DNA of 22,656 nt from JANRLJ01 sp034437895 (lineage in GTDB: Bacteria > Chloroflexota > Anaerolineae > Aggregatilineales > Phototrophicaceae), in NCBI GenBank assembly GCA_034437895.1, contig DAOTTO010000140.1:1-22656 (forward strand). Reading direction: 5' to 3'. Position 1 is the first letter of the stretch, and each line of letters starts with the position of its first letter. This document shows, one piece after another, positions 1-7,191 of this stretch. Both the position numbers and the translations under genes were made by a program. A model generated the notes under the pieces. That model worked only from the letters and a program-made list of their open reading frames with translations, had not been told where the DNA came from and ran no database searches.

Positions 1-407
1 GCCGCCCAAATCAAATGCCACGCCAGCACTAACGCTAACCCCGTGAAAAGCGGCGTAGTTTTATCCTTATCCACGAGTCGATCTGCCATTCGCGCACCGA
101 TCATCCCAGCGCAAGCGAGCGCCAATACGCCGAGTAAATGCGCCCAGAGTTGATAAGGGATATTCAAGCTGTAACCCAATGCCAGTAAAATTGTGTAAAG
201 CGGTGATGTCGAGGCAGCACTGGGCTGCCCATGCACAAATGCCCATTCGCCATAATGTGCAAGGTTACGCCCATAAACTTGATGAATCCAACTATCGTCC
301 AGCGGAAAACCGCCCCCCACTGTCAGCGTATAAAACGCCACCAACAGCGCCGCTAACACCAGATAAAACGCATCGCGTCGCCCAAAATTAGCCCGGACGA
401 ATCGCAT
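1..407 (-). CDS. GT-C-type membrane glycosyltransferase-like protein, 3' end beyond window
   Basis: Only the N-terminal 135 codons are in the window. I chose the ATG at 407; it overlaps the last 20 nt of the preceding gene in another frame and has GAGG a few bases upstream. The product opens with a short basic segment, a first membrane helix (about residues 14-31), then a conserved outer loop: DDSWIH (37-42), YGRN (45-48), GEWAF (53-57) and PSAASTSPLYT (62-72), followed by more hydrophobic helices. Acidic residues just after helix 1 are the hallmark of GT-C enzymes that use polyprenyl-phosphate sugars as donors, and this loop pattern is seen in large uncharacterised membrane proteins of Chloroflexota. 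Donor and acceptor cannot be inferred. It is the most downstream visible gene of the minus-strand glycan run. Confidence 0.8.
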   Translation of the reverse strand, partial: MRFVRANFGRRDAFYLVLAALLVAFYTLTVGGGFPLDDSWIHQVYGRNLAHYGEWAFVHGQPSAASTSPLYTILLALGYSLNIPYQLWAHLLGVLALACAGMIGARMADRLVDKDKTTPLFTGLALVLAWHLIWA

Positions 408-2025
408 ACAGCCTCGCATTCGAGATATTCAAGTCAACAGGTACTAAATATGGCGGCGGCGTATCCAGATCAAAAATAAATGACGAAGGCACAGCATACG
501 CCCGCTGCCCGTTCTGTTCGGAATATTCAATCAGAACATGCGTAATATTATATCGCTGTCCGAGTTCAGAAATAACTTCAGGCGATTCATTCGGCATCAC
601 AACGCCACTCAAGCCCGTAAAATAATAAAGCGCCGCCGGATCGTTAATCATCACGCGAGAATCGGATGGCAAAACGGCCTCAAGCTGCGAATATAAAGCT
701 GGCTTAAAAACAGAGACTCGCCCGTTCCCTGCAAAATTGAGGCTCAAAAATATTGCCAAAAGTACCAATCCAACAGAAAAAATAGGCTTTGCGGTACGGG
801 GCTTCCAAGCACGACGGCGTTTCGCCATCCAATCTATCGCATCATCTAGCCCAACCACGCCTAACGCCGCCCAAAATGGAACGAGCGCCGCTGCGGAATG
901 AAACAAGCCACCGCGATAACCCGGAAACGGAAAAACAAGCGTCATCACAAAATGCAAGCCGAGCGCATACAGCCAGAATCCCCGCAAAAAAGCCCCACGC
1001 CGCCGATTCCATAATCCTATCAGCATCAGCGGAGCCATGACGACCAGCCCCTCAACCGCGATGAACGTGCCGAAATTACTGATTAACGCCGTCCAACGCG
1101 CTTCGATAAAAAGGCCGATTCCATCTGCAAACACAATCTGTGGACTGGCATCGGCTGGATAACTAAATAAGTCGTTATATTCGGTGAACCATGCCGCTTG
1201 AAAACCACCAACAGGCAGCGGCGAACCCATCACATCCAAATTACGCAAAAACCAAGGACTCATAATGAGTAAATAACCCAAGCTGAGTGCAAAAAGCGAA
1301 ATCGCATAATTTTGTAGGGACACAATATATCGTGTCCGATCATATCGAAAAGGCCATAAGATGACTATCCATCCAACAATCAGCAGCAAAAGGCCATCCG
1401 CCCGTGTGAGATGCCCCAAACCAGTGAAAATCCCAGCTAATACAAAATGTCCGACTAGACGAAATGGACTTCGCGCTTCGTCAGGGGATTTTTCTAAAGA
1501 CTCTATGCCTAGCCCAATAAAAACGAGCGCCAACGAGCCGACAAGGGAATAAGGCACAAAAGTATCTGCTGCACCCCAAAAGCGCACAAAAAACCCGCTA
1601 AACAACGTCAACAATCCGGCGACCCACGCATGACGACGGCTGCCGCCTATTTTCCCGCCGAGCCAAAAGCTGACACAAGCCGTCCCTACCAGCATCAAGG
1701 TAAAAGGCCATTGGGCGGCGTAATAATTATCCGGCGCATTCAGCACCCACATGCCAAAGGCCAACGTGAGTGATGTAAGAGGCATCCAATAAGTATGCGA
1801 AGGGACGACTTCCCCTACCGCGAGACTTTCCGGCGCGTTGATGTATGTCCAAAGATAAGGGTCGGTCAGTCCATCACCAGAGGCAAGCCGATTCGCGGCG
1901 TTAAAGTGATAATAGGCATCGGTATATCCCGGTTGCGCGATCATCCCGCGTGTCCATAAAAGGGCGATCATCAGCGCCAAAACTGTGAAAATCTCCCACT
2001 CGCGGCGGGAGGGCTTAAATTGCAT
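388..2025 (-). CDS. Polytopic membrane glycosyltransferase-like protein (GT-C fold)
   Basis: 545 residues with a first helix near 11-28 and about ten or more further hydrophobic segments. The first outer loop has GYTDAYYHFNAANRL (33-47), with Asp36 in the position of the first catalytic acid of GT-C enzymes and a wording close to STT3/PMT-like loops (DAYYH). The C-terminal ~100 residues are soluble, with DPAALYYFTG and an alternating strand/helix pattern, as in other GT-C proteins with a small extracytoplasmic domain. The ATG at 2025 overlaps the previous gene's stop by 11 nt, and AGG lies 5-6 nt upstream, so translation is probably coupled. The gene also overlaps the next one by 20 nt. Role inferred: addition of a sugar to a lipid-linked or surface glycan. 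Sugar specificity is unknown. Confidence 0.8.
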   Translation of the reverse strand: MQFKPSRREWEIFTVLALMIALLWTRGMIAQPGYTDAYYHFNAANRLASGDGLTDPYLWTYINAPESLAVGEVVPSHTYWMPLTSLTLAFGMWVLNAPDNYYAAQWPFTLMLVGTACVSFWLGGKIGGSRRHAWVAGLLTLFSGFFVRFWGAADTFVPYSLVGSLALVFIGLGIESLEKSPDEARSPFRLVGHFVLAGIFTGLGHLTRADGLLLLIVGWIVILWPFRYDRTRYIVSLQNYAISLFALSLGYLLIMSPWFLRNLDVMGSPLPVGGFQAAWFTEYNDLFSYPADASPQIVFADGIGLFIEARWTALISNFGTFIAVEGLVVMAPLMLIGLWNRRRGAFLRGFWLYALGLHFVMTLVFPFPGYRGGLFHSAAALVPFWAALGVVGLDDAIDWMAKRRRAWKPRTAKPIFSVGLVLLAIFLSLNFAGNGRVSVFKPALYSQLEAVLPSDSRVMINDPAALYYFTGLSGVVMPNESPEVISELGQRYNITHVLIEYSEQNGQRAYAVPSSFIFDLDTPPPYLVPVDLNISNARLYAIRPG

Positions 2026-3334
2026 GACTGCCTACAACCTCGGATTGAATCAGCGGCGGACGCTCCCACCACAAGCGATAGGTGAACAGCATAATCGCTA
2101 AAAAGAGAAACGGCAGCGGCACTTGTACTGTTGGATGCTCAAATTCTCCAACTACCGTATAAAAAAAATGTACCCAAGGCAAGATAAACAAGGTCAGCAG
2201 AGCCAGCCCCACATAACGATTGCCGCGCCGTCGATTTTTTTCAGTGGCGACTTTTGCCAGAAAGACCAACGGCAAGATAAACGTCACAAAATGCGGGCTT
2301 GCGGTGCGCGGCGCGACGAGATGCGTAATGACCAACGTAAGTGCAATCGTCCACATCAGCCGTTCTGTTTTTTTGCGTAACAGGACTTCCACCCATGCCC
2401 ACAAGACCAATAGATAACATGAAGCAGTCAAGATCACTTCTAGGACATCCCCGATGCCTTGACGACGCAATCCCCATAAGCCCGTCGCCGGATCAATGCC
2501 TAGTTCGCCCCAATGCGACACAATCCATACGGGCGAACCCAACTGTGTATATTCTGGATACTGCGTAACTTGCTTCACCCAATCACCAAACCACGACGGT
2601 ACAAGCAGAAAAGAAGCCGCGAGTAATATCCCAAAAGCAATAACAAAAGCACGCACAAATTCCCAACGTCGATAGCGCAGCGCCCATAAAAGCAAAAACG
2701 GCACGATTAAATACCCCATTTGTGGTTTAAAGGTCGAAATCGCCAACGCTACCCCTGCGATTCGATCATGATCTTTCGCCAATGCCCACAATGTCAATAT
2801 TTCCAGCGCATACACCAGCAGCCCCAACTGCCCTAACAGCAGGCCGCGCATCGCTGGATAAAATAACAACAGCCACACCATCAAAAACGGCAAAAGCCAT
2901 GTTGCAGGCCGCCACTTAAACATCTGAATCAGCAAAAAACCCGCGCCGAGCAAACATACCTCAAGCACGACCATACAAATCGCCGCCGCCCACGCATAAG
3001 GTAAATAAACTAAAGGCCAAACCAGAAAAACGGTATAAAACGGATACACGAACAAGCCAAGGTCTTCGCCCGGCTGCGCTTCATGTCCATAAATAATCAT
3101 CTGAATATTGAAGCTGGCTTCATCACCATACGGATTCAGCCCATCCACCCAATAAGAACGCGCCCCTTCCCACCGCGACAAAAAATCGTTATGTCCCGGA
3201 TAGCGCGATGTAAAGGCGGCATAGGTGGCAACGACAGTTGCCGTAAACAAAGCTAACCCGAAAATGATCGCTATCACAGTTGTTTTATTTATCGCAAAAC
3301 GCCGATTGCTCACAGGGAGAGTGCTTGATGACAT
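2015..3334 (-). CDS. GT87 / DUF2029-family membrane mannosyltransferase-like protein
   Basis: The ATG at 3334 gives 439 residues; GAGG lies 7 nt upstream. A TTG at 3340 would add two residues but abuts the GAGG. GT87 traits are visible: a helix at about 18-40, an outer loop with GHNDF (47-51; Asp50 the likely catalytic acid) and NPYG (67-70), FVYPFYTVFLVWP (95-107), a GQLGLLVYAL helix (168-177) and TFKPQMGYLIVPF (201-213), the K-P motif of this family. Characterised GT87 members in Actinobacteria are polyprenyl-phosphate-mannose alpha-1,2-mannosyltransferases; the sugar used here is not known. The gene overlaps the 545-residue gene by 11 nt. Upstream is mrr (49-55 nt gap), which appears to have been inserted between this gene and the next GT-C gene of the same run. 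Confidence 0.85.
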   Translation of the reverse strand: MSSSTLPVSNRRFAINKTTVIAIIFGLALFTATVVATYAAFTSRYPGHNDFLSRWEGARSYWVDGLNPYGDEASFNIQMIIYGHEAQPGEDLGLFVYPFYTVFLVWPLVYLPYAWAAAICMVVLEVCLLGAGFLLIQMFKWRPATWLLPFLMVWLLLFYPAMRGLLLGQLGLLVYALEILTLWALAKDHDRIAGVALAISTFKPQMGYLIVPFLLLWALRYRRWEFVRAFVIAFGILLAASFLLVPSWFGDWVKQVTQYPEYTQLGSPVWIVSHWGELGIDPATGLWGLRRQGIGDVLEVILTASCYLLVLWAWVEVLLRKKTERLMWTIALTLVITHLVAPRTASPHFVTFILPLVFLAKVATEKNRRRGNRYVGLALLTLFILPWVHFFYTVVGEFEHPTVQVPLPFLFLAIMLFTYRLWWERPPLIQSEVVGSHAI

Positions 3335-3389
3335 GCTCAATCCTCAAATAAATCTGCTTCCAAATTGTTGTGATAATTAACAATAGTGA

Positions 3390-4313
3390 TTATTCAATAC
3401 TGAAATAATCACGATCCACCTTTTTCACAACATAAGTGGCTTCAACACTGATACCAACACCGTAGTCAATCATCAATTGGGCAAGTTGTTGACCATCAAT
3501 CAAGATAACTTTAAGATTTTGCATACTTTCCGCGTAGTCTTTAGCCTCTTTTGAGAAGCGAGAAGTTGTAATTAGCACACCTTTTGTGGCTCGTGCGCCC
3601 ATGAGACTTCCGACAAAATTCTGAACGGTTGGTCTACCTACTACATTATCTTTAGCCCATCTTTTGGCTTGAATATAAATGATATCAAGGCCAAGTTTAT
3701 CTTCTTGGATAAAGCCATCTAAGCCACCATCGCCGGATTTACCAATATGGTTACCAGCCCCTTCTAGGGAGCCACCGTATCCCATTGAGAGTAATAGATC
3801 GATAACTAACTTTTCAAAAAAAGTTGGGGATGAAGTGAGAATGAATTCAAGTAACTCTTCGGCTAAATCTCTTTGCAAACTCTGGTAAGTAGTATAAATT
3901 AACTCCTTTGGCGTTTGTTCAGAAGCAATATAAGCTGTTTCATCAATACTTGCTCCTTTACCAATTTTGGTTGGAGTAGCAAATTGCGCGAACTCGGGAA
4001 AGCGCATCAAGTAATTTCTATTAAGATCGGCGGGATTTACCCTTAAAACCTCTAATCCCCGCTCTGTTACTTGAAAGACGCCTCTACCTTTACTTTCGAT
4101 CAAACCCGCCTTTTTAAGATAAGTTTTAGCCCATTGAACACGATCATCAAACTTACGCTTGCTGCCTGTAGGTAATAATTCATTTCTTTCTTCATCGGAT
4201 AGCTGCAAATATTCGCCTAAAGCATCTATAGCATCGCTAATATGATGTTCTTTATTGTCTTCTGTGAATTGTAAAAGCGGAAGCATGAGTTTGTCGTAGG
4301 TTGGTATAGTCAT
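3390..4313 (-). CDS. mrr: Mrr-type restriction endonuclease
   Basis: The start is at 4313 (protein begins MTIPTYDKLMLPLLQF, the usual Mrr opening), giving 307 residues, the usual Mrr length. A longer in-frame opening to 4406 would run into the upstream gene and is rejected. Residues 1-90 form the Mrr N-terminal winged-helix domain. Residues 163-275 are the PD-(D/E)xK nuclease domain, with GDGGLDG (194-200, catalytic Asp199) and YIQAK (213-217, Gln215 and Lys217 as the Q-x-K form of the motif). Mrr enzymes cut DNA carrying foreign methylation, so no partner methylase is needed, and none is present. The stop of the upstream membrane gene is only 10 nt away, so mrr is probably read with the glycan operon. 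Sampled 60-nt lines of mrr are 35-38% G+C (21/60 at 3781, 23/60 at 4081) against 57% (34/60) in the neighbour at 4561, which suggests acquisition. Confidence 0.95.
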   Translation of the reverse strand: MTIPTYDKLMLPLLQFTEDNKEHHISDAIDALGEYLQLSDEERNELLPTGSKRKFDDRVQWAKTYLKKAGLIESKGRGVFQVTERGLEVLRVNPADLNRNYLMRFPEFAQFATPTKIGKGASIDETAYIASEQTPKELIYTTYQSLQRDLAEELLEFILTSSPTFFEKLVIDLLLSMGYGGSLEGAGNHIGKSGDGGLDGFIQEDKLGLDIIYIQAKRWAKDNVVGRPTVQNFVGSLMGARATKGVLITTSRFSKEAKDYAESMQNLKVILIDGQQLAQLMIDYGVGISVEATYVVKKVDRDYFSIE

Positions 4314-4323
4314 TTTTATCTCA

Positions 4324-5592
4324 TTAGTTAAGGCTAGGAATAGGTTCTTGCCGCAGCTTTTGATACAGCGCCACGCACAACCCGACCAGAATAAGCGTCC
4401 GCACAATCACGAGTACCGCGAAAGGCATCACCATCGGCCCCACAATCTCGCCGCCTGTATCACCTGTACGGATAAACAATACCGGATACTCGGTGAATAC
4501 AACCATACTCAAGACAACCGTAATCAATACACCGTTTTTGGTCGGGAAGGCCAGCAGCACCAGCGGCACAATCTGCGCCAACCATTGCGGACTCCAGCCT
4601 TGCGCCTGCAAAAAGAAGATCAGCAGCGTGATTGTCATAAACGCGACTAATCCGCGATCATCAAAGCGCCTCGTGCGTAAAAAAACGAACAACCCAATCG
4701 CTGTGGCAATACCCAACCGAATAAATGACGGGATCACGGGTGGATTGCCTTGTAAATCATCGGCGGTAGTTGGGTCAAAATGACTTTCCACCGTCCCGAA
4801 ATTGCCAGTCCGCGTATTGCCATCGATCAGCGCCCACACGGTTTGATAGGATGCTTTGCCGAACTGTGCAGTCAACGAGGGCAGTGTCATCTCGGCATTT
4901 TGGGCGAAAAGCGGCAGATAGACCAGCATAAACAATCCCGCCGCAATCGCTACAAAACGCACCGTAACTTTCCAATCTCTAAAGCGAAACACCGCGCCGA
5001 ACAACAGCGCCGGAGTGAATTTAGTCAATGCACCGATGGCAACCGCCACCGCCGAGCGATCTTCCTGTTTGGCAAGCAGCCAATACAAACCAAGCAGCAG
5101 AAAAAACGCCACCATATTTTCAAAATTCCACCAGAGAAAAATCATCGGTGCGATTGAAATCGCATAAATCCACGCCAGTGTTATCCCCGTATTCGCGCCA
5201 TAAAGCCGCGTTCCAATCCTCCGCATCAGAATCAAGTTGCCTGTGTCGAAGGCCAACAAAATCAGCCCAATTGCCATCGACCAGCCACCATAATTGATGT
5301 TTTCACCCTGCAATTGATACACCGTCGTCGTCAGGAAATACCAGACAGGCGGGAACTCGCTCCACCAATCACGGAACGGATAAAAGCCATCATCCGTCAA
5401 CGCGGAGAGTGCATAATGATATTGGCGATCCCCTCCCGCCCCTATGCCGCGCTCGACTCCATCCGTCACAATCGGCTGATACACCATCAGCAGCATAAGC
5501 CGAAAGCTGATGAACAAAATTACGAGCAGCCGAAAATCGCCCAGCAGTCCGGTCAGGGTCATGACAGTGCTATTTTTGGATTCAACTTGCAT
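4324..5592 (-). CDS. Polytopic membrane glycosyltransferase-like protein (GT87/PIG-M-like)
   Basis: The ATG at 5592 is preferred because GGAG lies 5 nt upstream; a GTG at 5598 would sit on that site. The 422-residue product has a helix at 20-38, then a loop with acidic residues (Asp44, Glu48, Asp55) and SEFPPVWYF (78-86), matching the pattern of an acidic loop followed by a PP-containing helix in GT87 and PIG-M-like enzymes. Further on are WWNFENMVAFFLLLGLYW (154-171) and ALTKFTPALL (188-197), where the K-x-x-P resembles the K-P motif of polyprenyl-linked mannosyltransferases. About ten membrane helices. It follows the 489-residue gene after 68 nt and is followed 10 nt later by mrr. Family assignment is by pattern only; the sugar is unknown. 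Confidence 0.8.
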   Translation of the reverse strand: MQVESKNSTVMTLTGLLGDFRLLVILFISFRLMLLMVYQPIVTDGVERGIGAGGDRQYHYALSALTDDGFYPFRDWWSEFPPVWYFLTTTVYQLQGENINYGGWSMAIGLILLAFDTGNLILMRRIGTRLYGANTGITLAWIYAISIAPMIFLWWNFENMVAFFLLLGLYWLLAKQEDRSAVAVAIGALTKFTPALLFGAVFRFRDWKVTVRFVAIAAGLFMLVYLPLFAQNAEMTLPSLTAQFGKASYQTVWALIDGNTRTGNFGTVESHFDPTTADDLQGNPPVIPSFIRLGIATAIGLFVFLRTRRFDDRGLVAFMTITLLIFFLQAQGWSPQWLAQIVPLVLLAFPTKNGVLITVVLSMVVFTEYPVLFIRTGDTGGEIVGPMVMPFAVLVIVRTLILVGLCVALYQKLRQEPIPSLN

Positions 5593-5660
5593 TATCACTC
5601 CAGATCAGATGCGAAGGCACAAAGGATGCAAAGCAGCCCAAAGAAATGGCGGTTTGAGGC

Positions 5661-7130
5661 TTACTCATCTCGTGTAAAAATAACGGCGAAATCTTGCTCA
5701 TCTTCATAAAGCAACGTCCAACCGGACGCTTCCCGCAAGCGATTGGCTAGGCCGCCTTTCGCCTCTATAACGACAAAATCAATCGCGTCCTCGTCCAGCA
5801 CTTCGCGCCAACCATCACCGCCAACAGCCGTTTTTAAATAACGCAGCAGAAATTCATCTCGGTAGAGGTCAGTCCGCCCATCGACATAAACAGGCACATC
5901 CGGCAGCGCGAACATCAAATAGCCGCCCCAGTTATAGCTGTTGAACATGCGCCCGCTGAGATTGTTTTCCGCCATATATTCCGCTACATTAACGGGTAAA
6001 AACTGCCGCTGTGCCGTGTCAATCGCGGTTGGAGACCATACCGACGCGATCACGGCTAACGCCCCAAACAGAATCACCCCCAGCAAAACCGCATTAAGCC
6101 GTGCCTGCCGCCGTGTCACGCGCTGAATCGGCTTAAGGATCCACCCGCGCTCTTGCAAAGCAGCGTCCACATAGTGACTAAAAACAGGCGTTGCCACCAC
6201 TGCGAATACCGCGATATTGCGTCCCGCCAGCAAACCCATAAAGGCTGTGCCGCTGAACAGGATAAAATCTGTCCAATCGAGCTTTTTACTACTCGCGCCC
6301 ACCGCGCCGAGTGTCCCCAATAACAACGCGATAAAAGGCCATGTCTGTCGCTGCTGAAAATTGGGCGAATTCCATTCCTGAATATAATCGCGCAGCGCCC
6401 CAATGCTGACCGTCTGCAACGGGACAAGCAGCATCTTAACGCCATAAGGATTAATGACCAACGCCGCCACCGAGAAGAGCGCGACCAAAATCAGCTTACG
6501 AACCCCTTGCCACGAAATAACATCCTCGCCGCCGCGATTAAAAAGATTGCCAAGGATTTCCCCGGTGATGACCCCACCGATGAAGATAAATCCAATCGAA
6601 AACCCCGCGTGTAAATTGCCCCAGACGAGCATAATCAACGGGATAAACCACAAATTGTCAATCTTTTTATGTTTATACGAATAAAGCAAATATAAAATGA
6701 CGGTACTGAGGAAAAACGAGATCATCTGTGGACGTGCCGACCAGAAAACCGCCGCCGTCGAAGCGCCCAGTACCAACGCAAATCCCCGCAAATAGACATT
6801 CCCATGGCAAATGCGATAAATAAAAGCCATGCCGCCTGTTGCCAAGACCGCCGTATACAACGACAAGCCGATATTGCCTGCCAACTGCCACACCCCATAA
6901 AGGATAAGCTGCGACCCCCAGCTATGATTGACCCAAGGTTCGCCCTGTTTGGTAAATGAAAAGGGATCGCTGTAGATCATGCCATGTTGCAGCGTGTATT
7001 CCCCGCTGTGGATATGCCACCATGTATCGGTGTCTATTGGAATGCGCGTCGCCATAACGAACAGCAGCGCGAAGATCGTCACCAGCATGACTCGCTCAAT
7101 TGTCAATCCACGTAAGGCGAATTTACCCAT
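5661..7130 (-). CDS. Polytopic membrane protein of the DTDTWWHI type, probable glycan assembly
   Basis: 489 residues from an ATG at 7130, with AAGGG upstream at good spacing. The first helix (12-28) is followed by an outer loop with IDTDTWWHI (32-40), SDPFSFT (54-60) and PWVNHSWGSQLI (65-76). This combination is common in uncharacterised bacterial membrane proteins annotated as GT-C or GT39-like. Asp33 and Asp35 occupy the place of the GT-C catalytic acid. Several helices follow, and the last ~110 residues are soluble: NSYNWGGYLMF, then VYVDGRTDLY (Asp417-Arg419) and a Rossmann-like strand/helix pattern ending in FAVIFTRDE. It lies 61 nt downstream of the O-antigen ligase gene, in whose intergenic space a TTGTACA site occurs. 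Enzymatic activity is inferred, not shown. Confidence 0.75.
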   Translation of the reverse strand: MGKFALRGLTIERVMLVTIFALLFVMATRIPIDTDTWWHIHSGEYTLQHGMIYSDPFSFTKQGEPWVNHSWGSQLILYGVWQLAGNIGLSLYTAVLATGGMAFIYRICHGNVYLRGFALVLGASTAAVFWSARPQMISFFLSTVILYLLYSYKHKKIDNLWFIPLIMLVWGNLHAGFSIGFIFIGGVITGEILGNLFNRGGEDVISWQGVRKLILVALFSVAALVINPYGVKMLLVPLQTVSIGALRDYIQEWNSPNFQQRQTWPFIALLLGTLGAVGASSKKLDWTDFILFSGTAFMGLLAGRNIAVFAVVATPVFSHYVDAALQERGWILKPIQRVTRRQARLNAVLLGVILFGALAVIASVWSPTAIDTAQRQFLPVNVAEYMAENNLSGRMFNSYNWGGYLMFALPDVPVYVDGRTDLYRDEFLLRYLKTAVGGDGWREVLDEDAIDFVVIEAKGGLANRLREASGWTLLYEDEQDFAVIFTRDE

Positions 7131-7191
7131 GCCACACCCTTTACTGAGTCCGATCCTCTACCAATGTACAACTTTATCCCGTGAGTAACCG

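Noticed and set aside
179..391. Short plus-strand open frame at the left edge
   Set aside because: It lies antisense to the partial GT-C gene on the minus strand, whose translation shows a clear membrane protein with conserved loop motifs.
3364..3384. Hairpin ATTGTT / AACAAT after mrr as a terminator
   Set aside because: The stem is six A/T-rich pairs with no proper U-tract, too weak to call.
3390..4313. Complete restriction-modification system around mrr
   Set aside because: No methyltransferase or specificity gene is near; Mrr is a stand-alone type IV-like enzyme.
4314..4406. 31-codon upstream extension of mrr
   Set aside because: It overlaps the end of the 422-residue gene and is unlike Mrr; the MTIPTYD start is the family norm.
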